Assembly (NCBI GenBank): GCA_004380135.1
Contig: QXCR01000068.1
Coordinates: 1 to 64,000, forward strand
From: Stemphylium vesicarium
Lineage: Eukaryota; Ascomycota; Dothideomycetes; Pleosporales; Pleosporaceae
Direction: 5' to 3'
Length of the DNA stretch: 64,000 nt
The notes under the pieces are model-generated. The model was not told the origin of the DNA. It worked only from the letters and a program-made list of their open reading frames with translations, and searched no databases. Shown one piece after another: positions 20,352 to 32,204 of this stretch (position 1 is the stretch's first letter; every line of letters begins with the position of its first letter). A program made the position numbers and the translations under genes.

Positions 20352-22308
20352 TTTCTCGTCCAACGGCTGTATGTCGCGAGATGGTCTTAAACAACGAAAG
20401 GTGTCGGATGGGGAGCGCATCTGTACTCGACGGCGACAATAACTTTACAACGCAGTAATGGACAACCGACAGTCGACGGTGAGTGAGGGATACATCCCCA
20501 TTATACCCTGCTCTAAGACTTCACAGAACGCACCATCTCCTCCAAGCAGTACGAAAGCAACGTTGGGATCCGACAGGGATACACGTGAACCTAAATCCTC
20601 GGATATCGTGTCAGACATGGCCTACAAACCAAAGATGACATCCGCCGACGATGAACAGCCTGTGCGTCTACCAAGCCGGCACATCCCACATCCAATATTA
20701 ATGTCGTTTATGCTTGTAGCGAGATGGTGGACAGCGCCCTGAGCTGACACAGAAGAATTTGCAGTTGATGGAGAATGGCAAAACGGAAGGAAGTCGCCAC
20801 GGTGTGATAATGGCACGTTGGATGAGCGCGGCGCGACAGGAACAACCCCGGAGCGCTTGCAACCGCCGGCAAAGCAATTAGTAGTTAGCTGGCGCTTGAG
20901 GCTGACAATAACACATGATACTTTTTCCTAAGCTTTGTCTTTTTAGCCAGGGGCAGCAGCACACCCTCGTTCCATGCATAGCCGGTGCCGCGATGCTATT
21001 TCCATGGTCCAGGTGTCGCAGAATCTTCGCGACGTCTTGCGGATCCGGAAGAATCGGTTTCAGTAATCGCGGAAAGTAAAGCATGCTTTCGGACAACAGT
21101 ATTGAAACAGGCCATGCCCAGTTCCGTCCCTTCCGAGCATGTCTGCACCTAAATTCCTTTGTTGAGCTTCGCAGTATGAGTTCTGCGCTGTGCTTCCAAG
21201 ATGAAAATTCACAATGACGTCGTGTTCGGGAGTCCTTTCCTGTCTGTCAGTCAGTGCGGAACGGAGAATCGCGATGGGCCGGAGTTCGGAAGATGGTGTG
21301 GAGCTCATTACGACATGAGGACGACACGCTAAGTAAAACTCCACTCCTTCACGACAATCTCGCAAGTTTCGATGACAACAGGCGGAGGGCAGAAAGTAAA
21401 GAGAAAGCGGCGGTATGTCAGGGGAGTGGGAAGGCCGTGATCTCGTCCATTCACTGCATGTGACACAGCAGTCCACATCACGCTAGAATGCTTAGCGCGG
21501 AAGCGGCGCCCCCGCAGTTCACGCGAACCTCGCGTCTGATCTGAGCAAATCTCCCGAAGTCACGAAGACACCTCACGATGTCTGTAATCAGAGACTCGCG
21601 ACGCATTCATATTGTCCTTTTCCTTATGTCCTTCCTATTACCGACGCTTCAGTCCGCCTTGAAGTCATGAGTCCTCGCCCCGCCAAGACCCCAGCACTTA
21701 TGACGATCACTTCTGGGCTGTTAGGGTCTTTCCCCTGTGACCGGAATCTTCATTGGAAGCGCGCCTATGTGTTGGCAACGGAAAGTTTGGCGATACATTC
21801 CCGGAACGGCTAAGCTCCATCTTGGTACATGATACCCCAGGATCTATGACTAGTGGCGCTTTCCTGGTATTGGATGCAACCTTAAGTATCTGCGAGGCTA
21901 TCATCTCCTAGCAAGATGCTAGTATCCAAACAACAGCGTTCATTTTTTATCGTGTACGCGCCGGTGTACAACACTCGGAATGATGTAGGTTTGCTGCATG
22001 TCTGCGGGCCAATCCTGCAGGTACGCTCTCTAGACCGGTTTGCTGCATGACAACTGTTTCTCTCCCCCCACAAAAGCCCACGGGCAGGTGAAATCCTCCT
22101 CTTCCCCTTCACATTTCGTCATTGCGCTCTAGTATGAATTGGTTTCCCTGGAAAAGCATCAGGTGGTCGCTCTGACGCAGCCCGAAAAAGGTATAATGTG
22201 GGTCAAGCGGTGGGCTGTGAGTCTCAGACATACCCTAGTCACTGTTACCACTCTTTACCGATATCGTGAATAGTCGCACGGGCCTTTCACTGCAGGTCCG
22301 CTTCTCCA
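20352..22308. other. Intergenic, upstream of the GH31 gene
   Basis: About 2 kb without a recognisable gene. Open frames are shorter than 140 codons and unrelated to known families. A 13-base direct repeat, GGTTTGCTGCATG, lies at about 21988 and 22037. The last few hundred bases should hold the promoter of the glucosidase gene. Confidence 0.5.
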
Positions 22309-22316
22309 TATATATT
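22309..22316 (+). promoter_or_regulatory. TATA box of the GH31 gene
   Basis: TATATATT lies 88 bp before the ATG at 22404, followed by a T/C-rich leader (TTGTTTCTTCTTCTTCCTCC). The distance and leader type fit a core promoter of a secreted-enzyme gene. I looked for CGG-N8-CGG-type AmyR sites next to it and found no convincing one. Confidence 0.5.
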
Positions 22317-22403
22317 CCCGCCGCAAACGGGTCTCTATTGTTGTTTCTTCTTCTTCCTCCACCAACAACTCTCAACTCTTGGTTAGTACAACGAGATTTC
22401 GAG

Positions 22404-25247
22404 ATGTTGAGCCGTTTCCTGCTCGGGCTCACCGCCTGCTCGAGTCTCATCCATGCGGTTCCTATACAACAGGAACCTACTGACCTTGCTGCCGCTCTCA
22501 CTCGCCGCGCCGCGATCGATAACTGCCCTGGCTACACTGCCTCCAACGTCGTCGAGAATGATTCGAGTTTCACCGCAGACCTCACTCTCGCTGGCGATGC
22601 GTGCAATGCATTCAGCGACGACATCAAGGACTTGAAGATTCTTGTCGAGTACCAGACTGGTGAGTACTCCACTGTTTGCGAATATTCCAAGTATCGCCTT
22701 TACTAACCTCTATTAGATGAGCGTCTCCACGTCAAGATCTACGACGCCGATCAGCAGGTCTTCCAAGTTCAAGAAGAGGTGTTCCCGCGGCCCAAGAACG
22801 AGAAGGCGACCGTTGCCAGCTCTGCCCTTCAATTCGGTATCAGGAACAGCCCATTTTCATTTGTTGTTAAGCGCAGTGACAATGGCGAAGTTCTCTTCGA
22901 TACCGGTGACGTTCCGCTGGTTTTCGAGAAGCAGTACATCCGCCTTCGGACCAAGCTCCCCGGCAACCCCAACATCTACGGGCTCGGTGAGCACAGCGAC
23001 TCTTTCCGCTTCCACACCGATGACTACGAGCGCGTCTTGCTGAACGCGGAGTCACCCAATATCCCGACGAATGCCAACCTCTACGGATCTCACCCGGTCT
23101 ACTTTGACCACCGCGGTGATAAGGGTACTCACGGTGTCTTCATGCTCAACTCCAGTCCCATGCAAGTGGATGTCAAGAAGTCCGTAAACGGCAGCCAATA
23201 CCTTGAGTACAACATGATCGGTGGCGTCATCGACCTGTACTTCATGGCTGGTAGCAAGCCTGCCGAGGTCTCCAAGCAGTACGCCGACATCGCTGGTTAC
23301 TCTGCCATGTACCCGTATTGGACTTTCGGCTTCCACCAGTGCAAGTACGGTTACTGGGACGTCAACATGGTCGCCGAGGTCGTTGGTAACTACTCGACTG
23401 CTGGCATTCCTCTCGAGGTCATGTGGACCGACATCGACTACATGAACCTTCGCGAGGACTTTACGACCGACCCTGAGCGCTTCCCTCTCACCAAAATGCG
23501 TGAGCTCGTCTCGACCCTGCACTCGCGCGATCAGCGCTACGTTTTGATTCTCGACCCTGGTGTTCACGCGGTTGGCGACTACCCCCCTTACCAAAAGGGC
23601 CAGGAGATGGACGTTTTCCTCAAGGCTGCTGACGGTTCCGCCATGCTCGGTGTTCAGTGGCCCGGTGAGGTTGCTTGGCCCGATTGGTATGCGCCAAACA
23701 CGCAGGAGTGGTGGACCGAGCAGATCAAACAGCAATTCGATTCCGAGTCTGGTATTGATCTGGACGGTCTCTGGGTTGACATGAACGAGGCTTCCAACTT
23801 CTGCCAGGATCCTCAGACCTGCAAGCCCCGCCAGCAGGCTATTGATGAGAACATCCCGCCGAAGCCTTCAAACCCACCACGTGATAACACTGGACGACCC
23901 ATTCCCGGCTTCCCAGCTTCGTTCCAGCCTTCTGGCAACACTTCGGTCAAGGCTCGCCACCCCCAATCTCTATCCGTACGTCAGCCTTCGGCTGAGATCT
24001 CTGGCCGTCAGTCTTCTGGCACCATCGCTGAGCGCCAATCCTCTGGTGACATGAAGGGATTCCCAGACCGCAACTGGTTCGATCCCGCCTACCACGTCAA
24101 CAGCCATCTCGGTGATGTTTCCCGTCAAACCATCCCGATGAACACTACGAACTACGATGGCAGCTGGCAGTACGATACCCACAACCTCTACGGCAACATG
24201 ATGGCCGCGACTACCCGCGAGTCGATGCTGAGCCGTCGCCCTGAGCTCCGTCCCTTCGTGCTGACGCGCTCGACCTTTGCCGGCACAGGCCGTAAGGTTG
24301 CCCACTGGTTCGGCGACAACTTCTCCAGCTGGGAGCACTACCGCACATCCATCCGCCAGATGCTGTCCTTCGTCTCGATGCACCAAATGCCCATGGTCGG
24401 TTCCGACGTGTGCGGCTTCAACGGCAATGCAGACAAGTACATGTGCGCTCGCTGGGCGCTCCTGGGCGCCTTCCAGCCCTTCTACCGCAACCACGCCGAA
24501 CTCAGCACCATCCAGCAAGAATTCTACCAGTGGCCCGTCGTCGCCGAAGCCGCCAAGAAGGCCATCACGACCCGCTACAAGCTCATGGACTACATCTACA
24601 CCGCGCTGTACTACCAAACGCAGAACGGCGCACCCATGATCAACCCACTTTTCTTCCTCTACCCCACCGACGCCAACACATTTGGACTCCAAGAACAATG
24701 GTTCTACGGCGACGCGCTGCTAATCTCGCCCGTGACCACGGATTACTCTGACACAGTGACGTTCTACCTGCCCAACGACCTCTTCTACGACTACTGGACG
24801 TACGCCAAGGTCGAGGGCCAGGGCCAGAACGTAACACAGAGTAACCTGACCTATAACGACATCCCCGTACACATCCGCGGCGGAAGCATAATCCCACACC
24901 GTATCAACAGTGCAAACACGACAAAGGCGCTGCGGAAAGAGGATTTCTTCGTCCTCGTTGCGCCTGATGCGGACGGCAAGGCGAGCGGTCGTTTGTACCT
25001 CGACGATGGCGAGAGTCTCGAGCAGCCTGCGATTAGCGAAATCGCTTTCTCATACGAAGCTGGCAAGTTCAGTGCCACCGGCTCGTTTGACTACGCTGGC
25101 GCGAGTGGCGAGAGCGTGACCGTTGCCAAGGTTGTGGTTCTGGGTCAGGACAAAGAGGGCGCGAGTGGCACTTTTGATGCCGACAAGAAGACTATTGAGG
25201 TTACGGGGCCGTGGAAGATGGATGGAGAGTTTTCGTTTAGCATTTGA
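22404..25247 (+). CDS. agdC: Secreted GH31 alpha/beta-glucosidase, AgdC type
   Basis: Predicted 928-residue glycoside hydrolase family 31 enzyme releasing glucose from alpha-linked (and in AgdC-type enzymes also some beta-linked) glucosides outside the cell. Exons are 22404-22659 and 22717-25247, with one 57-bp phase-1 intron. A signal peptide (residues 1-18) is followed by the N-terminal segment DNCPGYTASNV and then LLVEYQT... RLHVKIYDAD, typical of AgdC proteins. Catalytic signatures are intact: nucleophile Asp440 in LWVDMNEASNF and acid/base Asp619 in HWFGDNFSSW, followed by GSDVCGFNGNADKYMCARW. A low-complexity insert at residues about 497-533 carries a repeated RQSSG-like pattern just before the second half of the barrel. 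The family assignment is firm; the substrate range is inferred. Confidence 0.95.
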
Positions 25248-26109
25248 CAATCAACTGCTGAGCTTAGTGAGGGGAGTGTTAGGACCTCCATCGGTTGTGG
25301 ACGCGGTTTGGAGGGAAAGTGGTGGGTTTTCCCCATCGCTATGATGTTTATGATTGGCATGTAGATTGGCGTTTTTATGGTTGGGGGTTTTTTCATGGTT
25401 ATATGGACTAGATATTGGATCTGGAGCACGCATCGGATGCGATGAGATACCACCGAACTTGAATATCCTCAGTTCTGGCTTTGGGAATTTACATTGAGTC
25501 GAAAGTTTACATTGTTGATACCTTTTCTTGTTGCACTTTTCTTGTTGCACTTTTCTGTGTCTGCTTCTGCTACTACATCTCTGGTTCTGGAAGTATCTAC
25601 AACAGGGCAAGTACCGCCGATATGCCAAATCATGGTCCACCGTGACCACAATGACGCCAGCACAACAGAACGTATCGATAACCTACCCACCCATCCGCGG
25701 CGTCACGGCCGTCGTGCATATTAACTATGGTCACAGCGCGAGGTGAGGCCGAGGGGCGTCTGGGGGTCTGAGACAAGACTTGTGCGGGGTAGTGGAGTGT
25801 TGACTCTTGTGCGACTGAGACATTCGTCTTGGGGCAGATGTTGGCTGACAGGTCACGTTTGTGGCGCGTCACACGAGCCTGTCGGTCACGAGCTTAGAGT
25901 AGTGCGGAACGCGGGTGGGCTGTTCGGTGTGCGGAGAAGTCTCGGTCTCTGCGTTTTGTGAGGACCGAGTCGCGTGCTCGTGACTTTGGGTGCAAGGGTG
26001 TTTTGTTGACCGCTATAACGGCATCTCGGGGGATGCCTTGGTCATGAGGCTGCTGGCTGGTCTTCGGCCTTTGCAGTGAAGTCGCATAGATTGTGCGTTG
26101 CTAGGGCCT
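25248..26109. other. Convergent 3' intergenic region with a 14-bp tandem repeat
   Basis: 862 bp between the 3' ends of the GH31 gene and Ncs6. It contains the unit TTTTCTTGTTGCAC twice in tandem with a partial third copy at 25523-25556. No gene is seen; it presumably holds both transcription terminators. Confidence 0.55.
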
Positions 26110-27475
26110 TCACTCGCCCCCGATTGTAGTCGCTTCAAGCTCATCGCGTACGCTGTTCAGACTCACGTCTTGCACCTCGTATCCCACCTCGATCTTGTTC
26201 TTGGGGCGCGCTTTGTTGAGGCCCTCTAGCAAAACACAGGCTTTGCAGACGTCTTGGCTGGAGAGGTATCCGCACCTCTTGCACTGGCCCATGACTTGCT
26301 TGGCCGTCTTCTTTGGTGTGAAGCCCTTCTTTGCCTTCTTTCCGTTGGCCAGCGGTACAGCCTGTTGCTTTCCAGCGCCGTTCACGCTCTTTGTGGTGAT
26401 CTCTGTTTCAAGGCTGCCATCGGCCGCAGCTTCGTTCTGTCTCAGCTGGGCCTCCACGCTTGCCATCTCGCCACCGCTACTGCGACCTTGAGCGCTGCCA
26501 CATCCGCCCTCCTCTTCCTCACCTGCAGGCACGCTGCTCGAGCATGCACCTCCGCAGCCTTCATCGCTGCCCGGTACAAGCTTTGCCATGTCTTCTCCGC
26601 TTCGCACAACGTCCAGGATGGCGCTTGGACGTACACGTTCCAGGTTCTTGATCAGAGCGCGCGCGCTGCCTCGGAAGGCTTCAGGTGAGTATATGCATTC
26701 GGTACTGAAGTAGTCGAGGTTCTTGTGGTGGGCGTAGAGAACGATCTCCTTCTCGTAGGCATACTTCAGGGGCTTGCTGCGCTTGATGTTCGTGTTCGAG
26801 GCAGGGTCTGACGAGGCCGAGGGCGTGGACGTGATGATGGACGTGGTGCGCGACAGACGCGGAAGATCGCCTCGCAGTACTGTTGCTGTTAGCATACGCG
26901 CTCGGCCTACTGCATACATAGTGGCGAGGCCTACAGTTCATCAACACCGTCTCGGCAACATCGTCGGCATTGTGTCCCGTGACGACATGCTTTACCCCAA
27001 GTCTGGATGCGCCGCGATCAAGTGCTTGTCGCCGGAAGACGCCGCAGTAGGTGCAGTTGCCCTTCTTCCCCACCTGCTCCACAACCTGATCCATGGTCCA
27101 CCCGTACAGTTCGGCGTAGCCCAGGATGGTCAACGGCATCTCATACTGCTGCGCATTCCGCTTCACTGTCTCCAGACTGTCATCGCGGTAGCCCTTGATT
27201 CCCTCATCAATTGACAAAAGGATCAGGTCGAGGCCATAGTCGTAGCGCTCATTGAGAGTCTTGAGCACTGAGGCGAGCACGGTGCTGTCTTTTCCACCTG
27301 AAGCACCAATGGCGACTTTTTCGCCGCGCTGGAAGAGAGAATTGGTCGTGATGGTGTGATGGATTTCGGTTTCAAAGACTTGGATGAAACACGTCTTGCA
27401 TAGCTTGGAGTGATCCTTGGGGCGGAGGATCAGCGCGCGGTTCACCTTGCACAGGGCGCAGGGCGAGGGCGGCAT
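26110..27475 (-). CDS. ncs6: Cytoplasmic tRNA 2-thiolation protein 1 (Ncs6/Ctu1)
   Basis: Predicted 436-residue ATP pyrophosphatase that, with Ncs2 and the Urm1 sulfur carrier, 2-thiolates the wobble uridine U34 of Lys, Glu and Gln tRNAs in the cytosol. Exons on the minus strand are 27475-26935 and 26879-26110; the 55-bp intron has a CTAAC branch site. Visible features: an N-terminal zinc motif (CALC...CKTC, residues 6-29), the PP-loop SGGKDS at 59-64, the CTYC pair and a later STEC that likely hold the Fe-S cluster, RLGVKHVVTGHNADD, and a C-terminal zinc motif CKRC...CKAC. The region between STEC and the last zinc motif carries an extra acidic, Gly/Ser-rich insert of about 80 residues, making the protein longer than most relatives. 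The start is the first ATG before the zinc motif. It is divergent from the small gene at 27705, only 229 bp away. Confidence 0.93.
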
Positions 27476-27704
27476 GGTCGGCGATATCTGATGTGCAAAT
27501 GTGAAGGAAAGATAGTTGGTGGGCTGCGGGGCAAAGGAGATGCGCGCGTACGAGTCATTTTCGCGTGCGCGCGGGGCAATGCGACCGTCATCCATGATGC
27601 TGGAACCACCATTTCATCTTCTGCACTCCTATTTCCCACCCTCTTTAGCGTGCAGTCGGCCGCGCGCGGTCGGCACACTACAACAAGCCTCATCCGAAGC
27701 GCCC

Positions 27705-28225
27705 ATGGCGAAGTCTAATGCTGTGTTACATCGATTGCGCGACAAGGCAATGCATCCTCACCTCAACAAGTCTGGTAGATTGTAAACTTCACAACAAACG
27801 CCACGAGGCGCGTCGAGACTGAGGCGCAAGGGTTGCAAGAAGGGATCAGGCTGGTATGGAGACGCGAATACGAAAGTCTCTTTGCGTGTGTTGGCGAGGT
27901 GCGAAACACGCAGTCGTCAGCGTTTCGAAACTATCCCCACGACGCTCCTCCGCGCTTCACTTGCCATGGCTCAAAGCTGAAGCCCACGATACTATCGATT
28001 GATCTGCTCGAGACTATGGGACTACAAGAGCTCGCCGACGTCAATCCAAGGGGCATCTCCCGTGTCTACATCTTACGCACGCAGCCTTTGACAGCCCGGT
28101 ATATTGCGCAATCCGTCTGCTACTATACCAGAGCAGGCTCTTGGCACGTCTGTCCACCTGACTACCTCCTTGCTCACGGCCGCATGTCTGAAGCTCCTGA
28201 GGCTGTAAGATTGGTGCGCGGCTGA
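27705..28225 (+). CDS. Small hypothetical protein, two-exon model
   Basis: The ATG at 27705 opens a frame (MAKSNAVLHRLRDK...) that meets a stop after 26 codons. Splicing 27775-27830 (donor GTAGAT, acceptor GCGCAAG) joins it in phase to a long frame ending at 28225, giving about 154 residues. The product has no clear domain, signal peptide or membrane helix; it is basic at the N-terminus, with a later LSIDLLETMGLQELADV segment. It shares a 229-bp divergent promoter with ncs6, the usual spacing of real gene pairs here, which is the main support. The donor is not ideal, so the intron could differ or the gene could be spurious. Confidence 0.4.
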
Positions 28226-29441
28226 GAAGCCTCACGCCTCGCTTGCAACCGCATAGACTTCAGCACCTGCGGCTCGGCGCTTCTTCTCGCCTTGATATTC
28301 CCCGTCATCTTTCCAGCCTGTTTGCACGCGTTGCGCACCTTGGGTGGATGGGGGACATCTGAACGGCGAGTTGACGCTACTGGAAATAATCTGCCGTGTA
28401 GATTTAAAGTTTGCTCAGAGGCTGCTCGACACCACGGCGATCCACTAGATCAGTTGCGCATCACTTGCCCATACCCGCTATCGAAGCCAATTTTTCCTAT
28501 ACCCAATCCTACAAGTATACCCCCAAGTCGAATTATCGATACACTTAGATCTTGCCAAGCGCTACATCAGCCAGCTCCCGCGCCACTGCGGATGTGGCAT
28601 AACCGGGACTGACATCAGGCTGTAGAGATGCCGTAGTGATCACCATAGCCCCGAACACCCGGATGCGGGACCACACATCGTCACCAGCATGCGAGTCATA
28701 CAGCTTATCGTCCATGGGTCATGAGAGCAAACGGCAACGGTGAAATCCGTCAGCAAGCTTTGGCGTTTGAAACCGGCTTGAAGTCGGCGAATCCATGTCT
28801 TCTACCATGGCGCACCACAAGTGCAGATATGTAACTGCCTTCCAAGCCTGAACAGGTCGCCACGGGCCTGCTCTAAAATTATGCATGGAAACGAAAGAAT
28901 TCTGCGCTCCCGCTGTCCCTGCAGTGGAGCTTTTCGAGAAAAAGAAAAGCAATCATAGCCTACACCGACCAAGCGTTCGCCTGAAAAACGTCCTCGACAG
29001 TGAAATCGCCATCAACCTAGGGAGTTACTCCGGGGAAATGTACGATTAAATGATGATCAACACTTAGCACGGGATTTTCAGGTGCCAGGTACCGCACTAG
29101 CTACTTCAACCCAAGACGAAGCCTCTTCCGACTCTAGCATGCTGGCCGGGCGCACGCTAGCGGTACATCGTTAGTTGACAGATGCCTCCTGTCAACCTAG
29201 TGGACATCGTGCACCCTTGGGGGCTTCCCGTTTCTAAGACGCGCTCCGGGAGCTATTGTCGTCGATCTTCACCTCTCCCAGGCCCCTACGCACATCCGCT
29301 CGCCGACGGCATGCTGCCAACGGTACCCCTACAGCGCAACGCACCAGTATAAGGTACGGCGCCACCCTCAGGCTTCACCTACGCAGTCTCGTCAATTGCG
29401 ATACTCGATACACTCATTTGAACATTCCTTCACACGGCACA
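28226..29441. other. Intergenic, 1.2 kb
   Basis: No recognisable gene; open frames are below about 110 codons and match nothing known to me. The last 200 bp before 29442 stay open in the frame of the next gene but lack an ATG in that frame, so they are taken as its leader. Confidence 0.5.
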
Positions 29442-31627
29442 ATGGGTCCCCAAGTTGTTACCGATGGCCTTGGATTGGCGTACATCACCATCTTCATTGT
29501 TTGGAACGTCTTGACTGTGGCCAGTCTTGTCTTCCTCTGGCTCAACCGCCAGCACCCTTCTCTTCGTATCCGGAGGCTGCCGCTATTGTTCGCTGGTATC
29601 ATCTCACTCCACATCTATGGCTCCATTTGCTGTCTCGGTAAGTAAAGTCAGCACACCTCAATATACAGGCCCTACAGCAGCCACGCGACGGGTTGTATCC
29701 AAACGAGCTTGCTATCGTGAAATTTCGTGGTTCAAGAATCATGGTATCACGATAGCAAGCCATCACCTCTCTCATTCCTACGTGTCCATCATGAATTAGG
29801 GCAACGGCTGACTTTACTTTGTGTAGCATACCCAATTGGCCCTGTTGTAAACTGTTCGGTCGAATTCTGGATGATGTCTATCATGGTACCGCTGGGCATG
29901 GGTATGTATCTACTGTCAAATGGACACATGCGACACTTGCTAACCTGTATCAGCACTGTTCCATGCTTCCAACAGTCAGTTCCTACACATCGCTAGTCGA
30001 CAGAAGCAGTTTGCCCGCATGAGTTCTCTCAAAGACCATGCGCCAATCGACGAGAAGACGGCTCAGGACGTTGCCAATAGCCGATGGAAGAGGATCACCA
30101 AGGGACTTGAGCGCGCCGACAAGATCAAACGCACGCTGGTCTTCATTGGCATTGGCATGGCCATTCAGGTAAGAATTCCATGCTAAGATACAGCAGTATG
30201 GGTCTAACAATCGCGTCAGTTCGCTCTGGTCGTATTCGTCTTCTTTGCATCAAGGAAGTTCCACTACAGCTACGGTATCATCGACTACACGGTCAAGGGT
30301 ACTGGTCAAGAAGTGCGCTTCAAATGTAGCAAAGGCTGGGAATGGTGGCTGTCGCTCGTCTGGCAGTTCTTCTGGTCTTGGATTTACGCTCCTTACATCC
30401 TCTTCAAATCCCGAGGCATCCGGGACGTCCACGGCTGGAGACTACAGACCATTTGCTGTTGTCTCGTTGGGTATGTTGCTCCTAAACTACGCATCGAGCA
30501 AACCACTAATTCCACCAGTCTCCCAGCGTCCCCGCTCTGGCTTGCCGGCTTGTACATTCCCCAGTTCGCTACCCTCAACGCGGTATTCCCTCCCCCTATC
30601 TGGTTCGCAATCTGCTTTGGCATGATGGAGGTCTTCACCATTGGATTTACAATTATCGATGTGCTCAGGGCCAACAGTTTGCGCCAAGAGACACTAGATG
30701 CTATCGCAGACTGGGAGGCACGTCAAGCAGCAGGTGGCTTGGATATACCAGCCAACGGAGAGCCTCTCAAGAGCCCTGCATTTTCAACGGCCTCTACACT
30801 GAAATCGCCTAGTGACGTCAGCATCAGCAAGCAGTCTCTCGACTCCAATAAGTCTGATATCCTGACAATGACGGCTTTGGAGAACGCGCTCAGGACCAAT
30901 GCCATGCCACTTCTCCAATTTGCTGCGCTGAAGGATTTCTCCGGTACGCCCCCTGACGGCTATTATTACACGATTGTATACTGACTCTACCACAGGCGAA
31001 AATGTCAGCTTCCTCACACACGTTGCAGACTGGCGACGCTACTGGTTTTCACCAAAGTCTTCTACCGCCGAGCACCGCCGCCAACAATTCGTGGCAGCCA
31101 CTCGCATTTACGCTCATTTCATCTCGCTCGAATTTTCCGAATTCCCTATTAACATCTCGTCCAAGGAGATGAAGCGCCTTCACATGGTTTTCGAAGGCGC
31201 AGCTACTATCCTTTGCGGTCGCCGCCGGAGCTCAGACACATCATCGTCGAGCGACAACGCCACGCCTTTCGACAGCATCCTACCAGACGACGCCTCCGAC
31301 TCGCCCATAAACAAGAAGAGCGCGCAAACATCCATCAAGGAGATCAAGGGCCTCAAGGGCGCTATCAGCCTCGACAACCTCGGGCGCGCCAACCTAAGGG
31401 CTGTATCACGCATGGACTCTGCCCGTATCGACGAGTCATTGGCGGATTACGAGATCCCAGCCACCTTCAACGAGATGGTGTTTGATGCTGCAGAGACGGA
31501 GATCAAGTACCTCGTGCTAACAAATACATGGCCCAAGTTCGTCCAGGTGGGACGCGCGAATAGCCAGACGAGCAAAGAAGATGAGGAGAAGGGCAATATC
31601 TGGATGCACAAGTTTTTGTGTTCGTAG
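29442..31627 (+). CDS. Seven-helix membrane protein with C-terminal RGS domain
   Basis: Predicted 597-residue integral membrane protein combining an N-terminal multi-helix region with a regulator-of-G-protein-signalling domain, as in fungal GprK/Rgs7-like proteins. RGS domains speed GTP hydrolysis on G-alpha subunits, so it likely tunes heterotrimeric G signalling at a membrane. Exons are 29442-29637, 29827-29901, 29954-30168, 30220-30470, 30519-30943 and 30996-31627. Hydrophobic helices are seen at YITIFIVWNVLTVASLVFLW, LPLLFAGIISL, EFWMMSIMVPLGM, TLVFIGIGMAIQFALVVFVF, WWLSLVWQFFWSW, LWLAGLYIPQFATL and WFAICFGMMEVFTIGFTI. The RGS part starts near ALRTNAMPLLQFAALKDFS, continues with FLTHVADWRRYW and ends with FNEMVFDAAETEIKYLV. 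A Ser-rich insert splits the domain. Intron 1 is long (189 bp) and contains a perfect 14-bp inverted repeat. Confidence 0.85.
29707..29760. repeat. Perfect 14-bp inverted repeat inside an intron
   Basis: GCTTGCTATCGTGA at 29707-29720 is exactly complementary to TCACGATAGCAAGC at 29747-29760, with a 26-base loop. It lies in intron 1 of the 7TM-RGS gene, which is three times longer than the other introns here. It could be a tiny insertion with terminal inverted repeats or an RNA hairpin in the pre-mRNA. No target-site duplication is obvious. Confidence 0.7.
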
Positions 31628-32204
31628 TCCTTATCCGTTGATGCCACGTTTGCTCTGAAATACCCCTTATTAATATCCACGAGCTGCCGCGAATCGGTAG
31701 CAAATTCAACTTTCTTGTGACTTGCAGACTTTTTTTGCATGTGCTGTGACAAACTCGTTTCCATCTTCGCTTGTATGGAAATCCCGATCTTGTAAGAGAT
31801 TCCGAACATGTGGTAAGTTGGTCTTTGTGCTTATGCTGCCCCCCTGGAAGCACACTCCTTCCTGGTCGCGCATCAGGGTCTTTGATCGCAGGCGCGTTGG
31901 GCATTCGGTGGCTATCCGCATTGGGCCGATGCAAACTGCCGAAGATCCGATCTACATGTATGACGTACCACGACCAAAGCATTCTAGAACACTTGCAAAA
32001 CCGCAAAACATTTCGACTTTTGTTCTAAAGTCCGCTACATCCGATGGCCTACGTATAGTGGGTCGAGTAGTGAAGATAAGTCAGGGTAGAGATTGGCTGG
32101 GTGCGCGTGTGATGATGTCTTCTACGATGGCGACGAGGTTGGTATAAAACCTCTGCAACTTGCAACGAAGCTTGCCAATTGCACCTCGTCTTATTTTTCA
32201 CATC
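31628..32204. other. Intergenic, upstream of the dehydrogenase
   Basis: 577 bp between same-strand genes with no gene seen. It should contain the terminator of the 7TM-RGS gene and the promoter of the dehydrogenase; a TATA-like GGTATAAAAC lies about 65 bp before the ATG. Confidence 0.5.

Noticed and set aside
23052..24698. Minus-strand frames of 227 and 242 codons inside the GH31 gene
   Set aside because: Antisense shadows caused by the strong codon bias of the GH31 coding strand; no family-like sequence.
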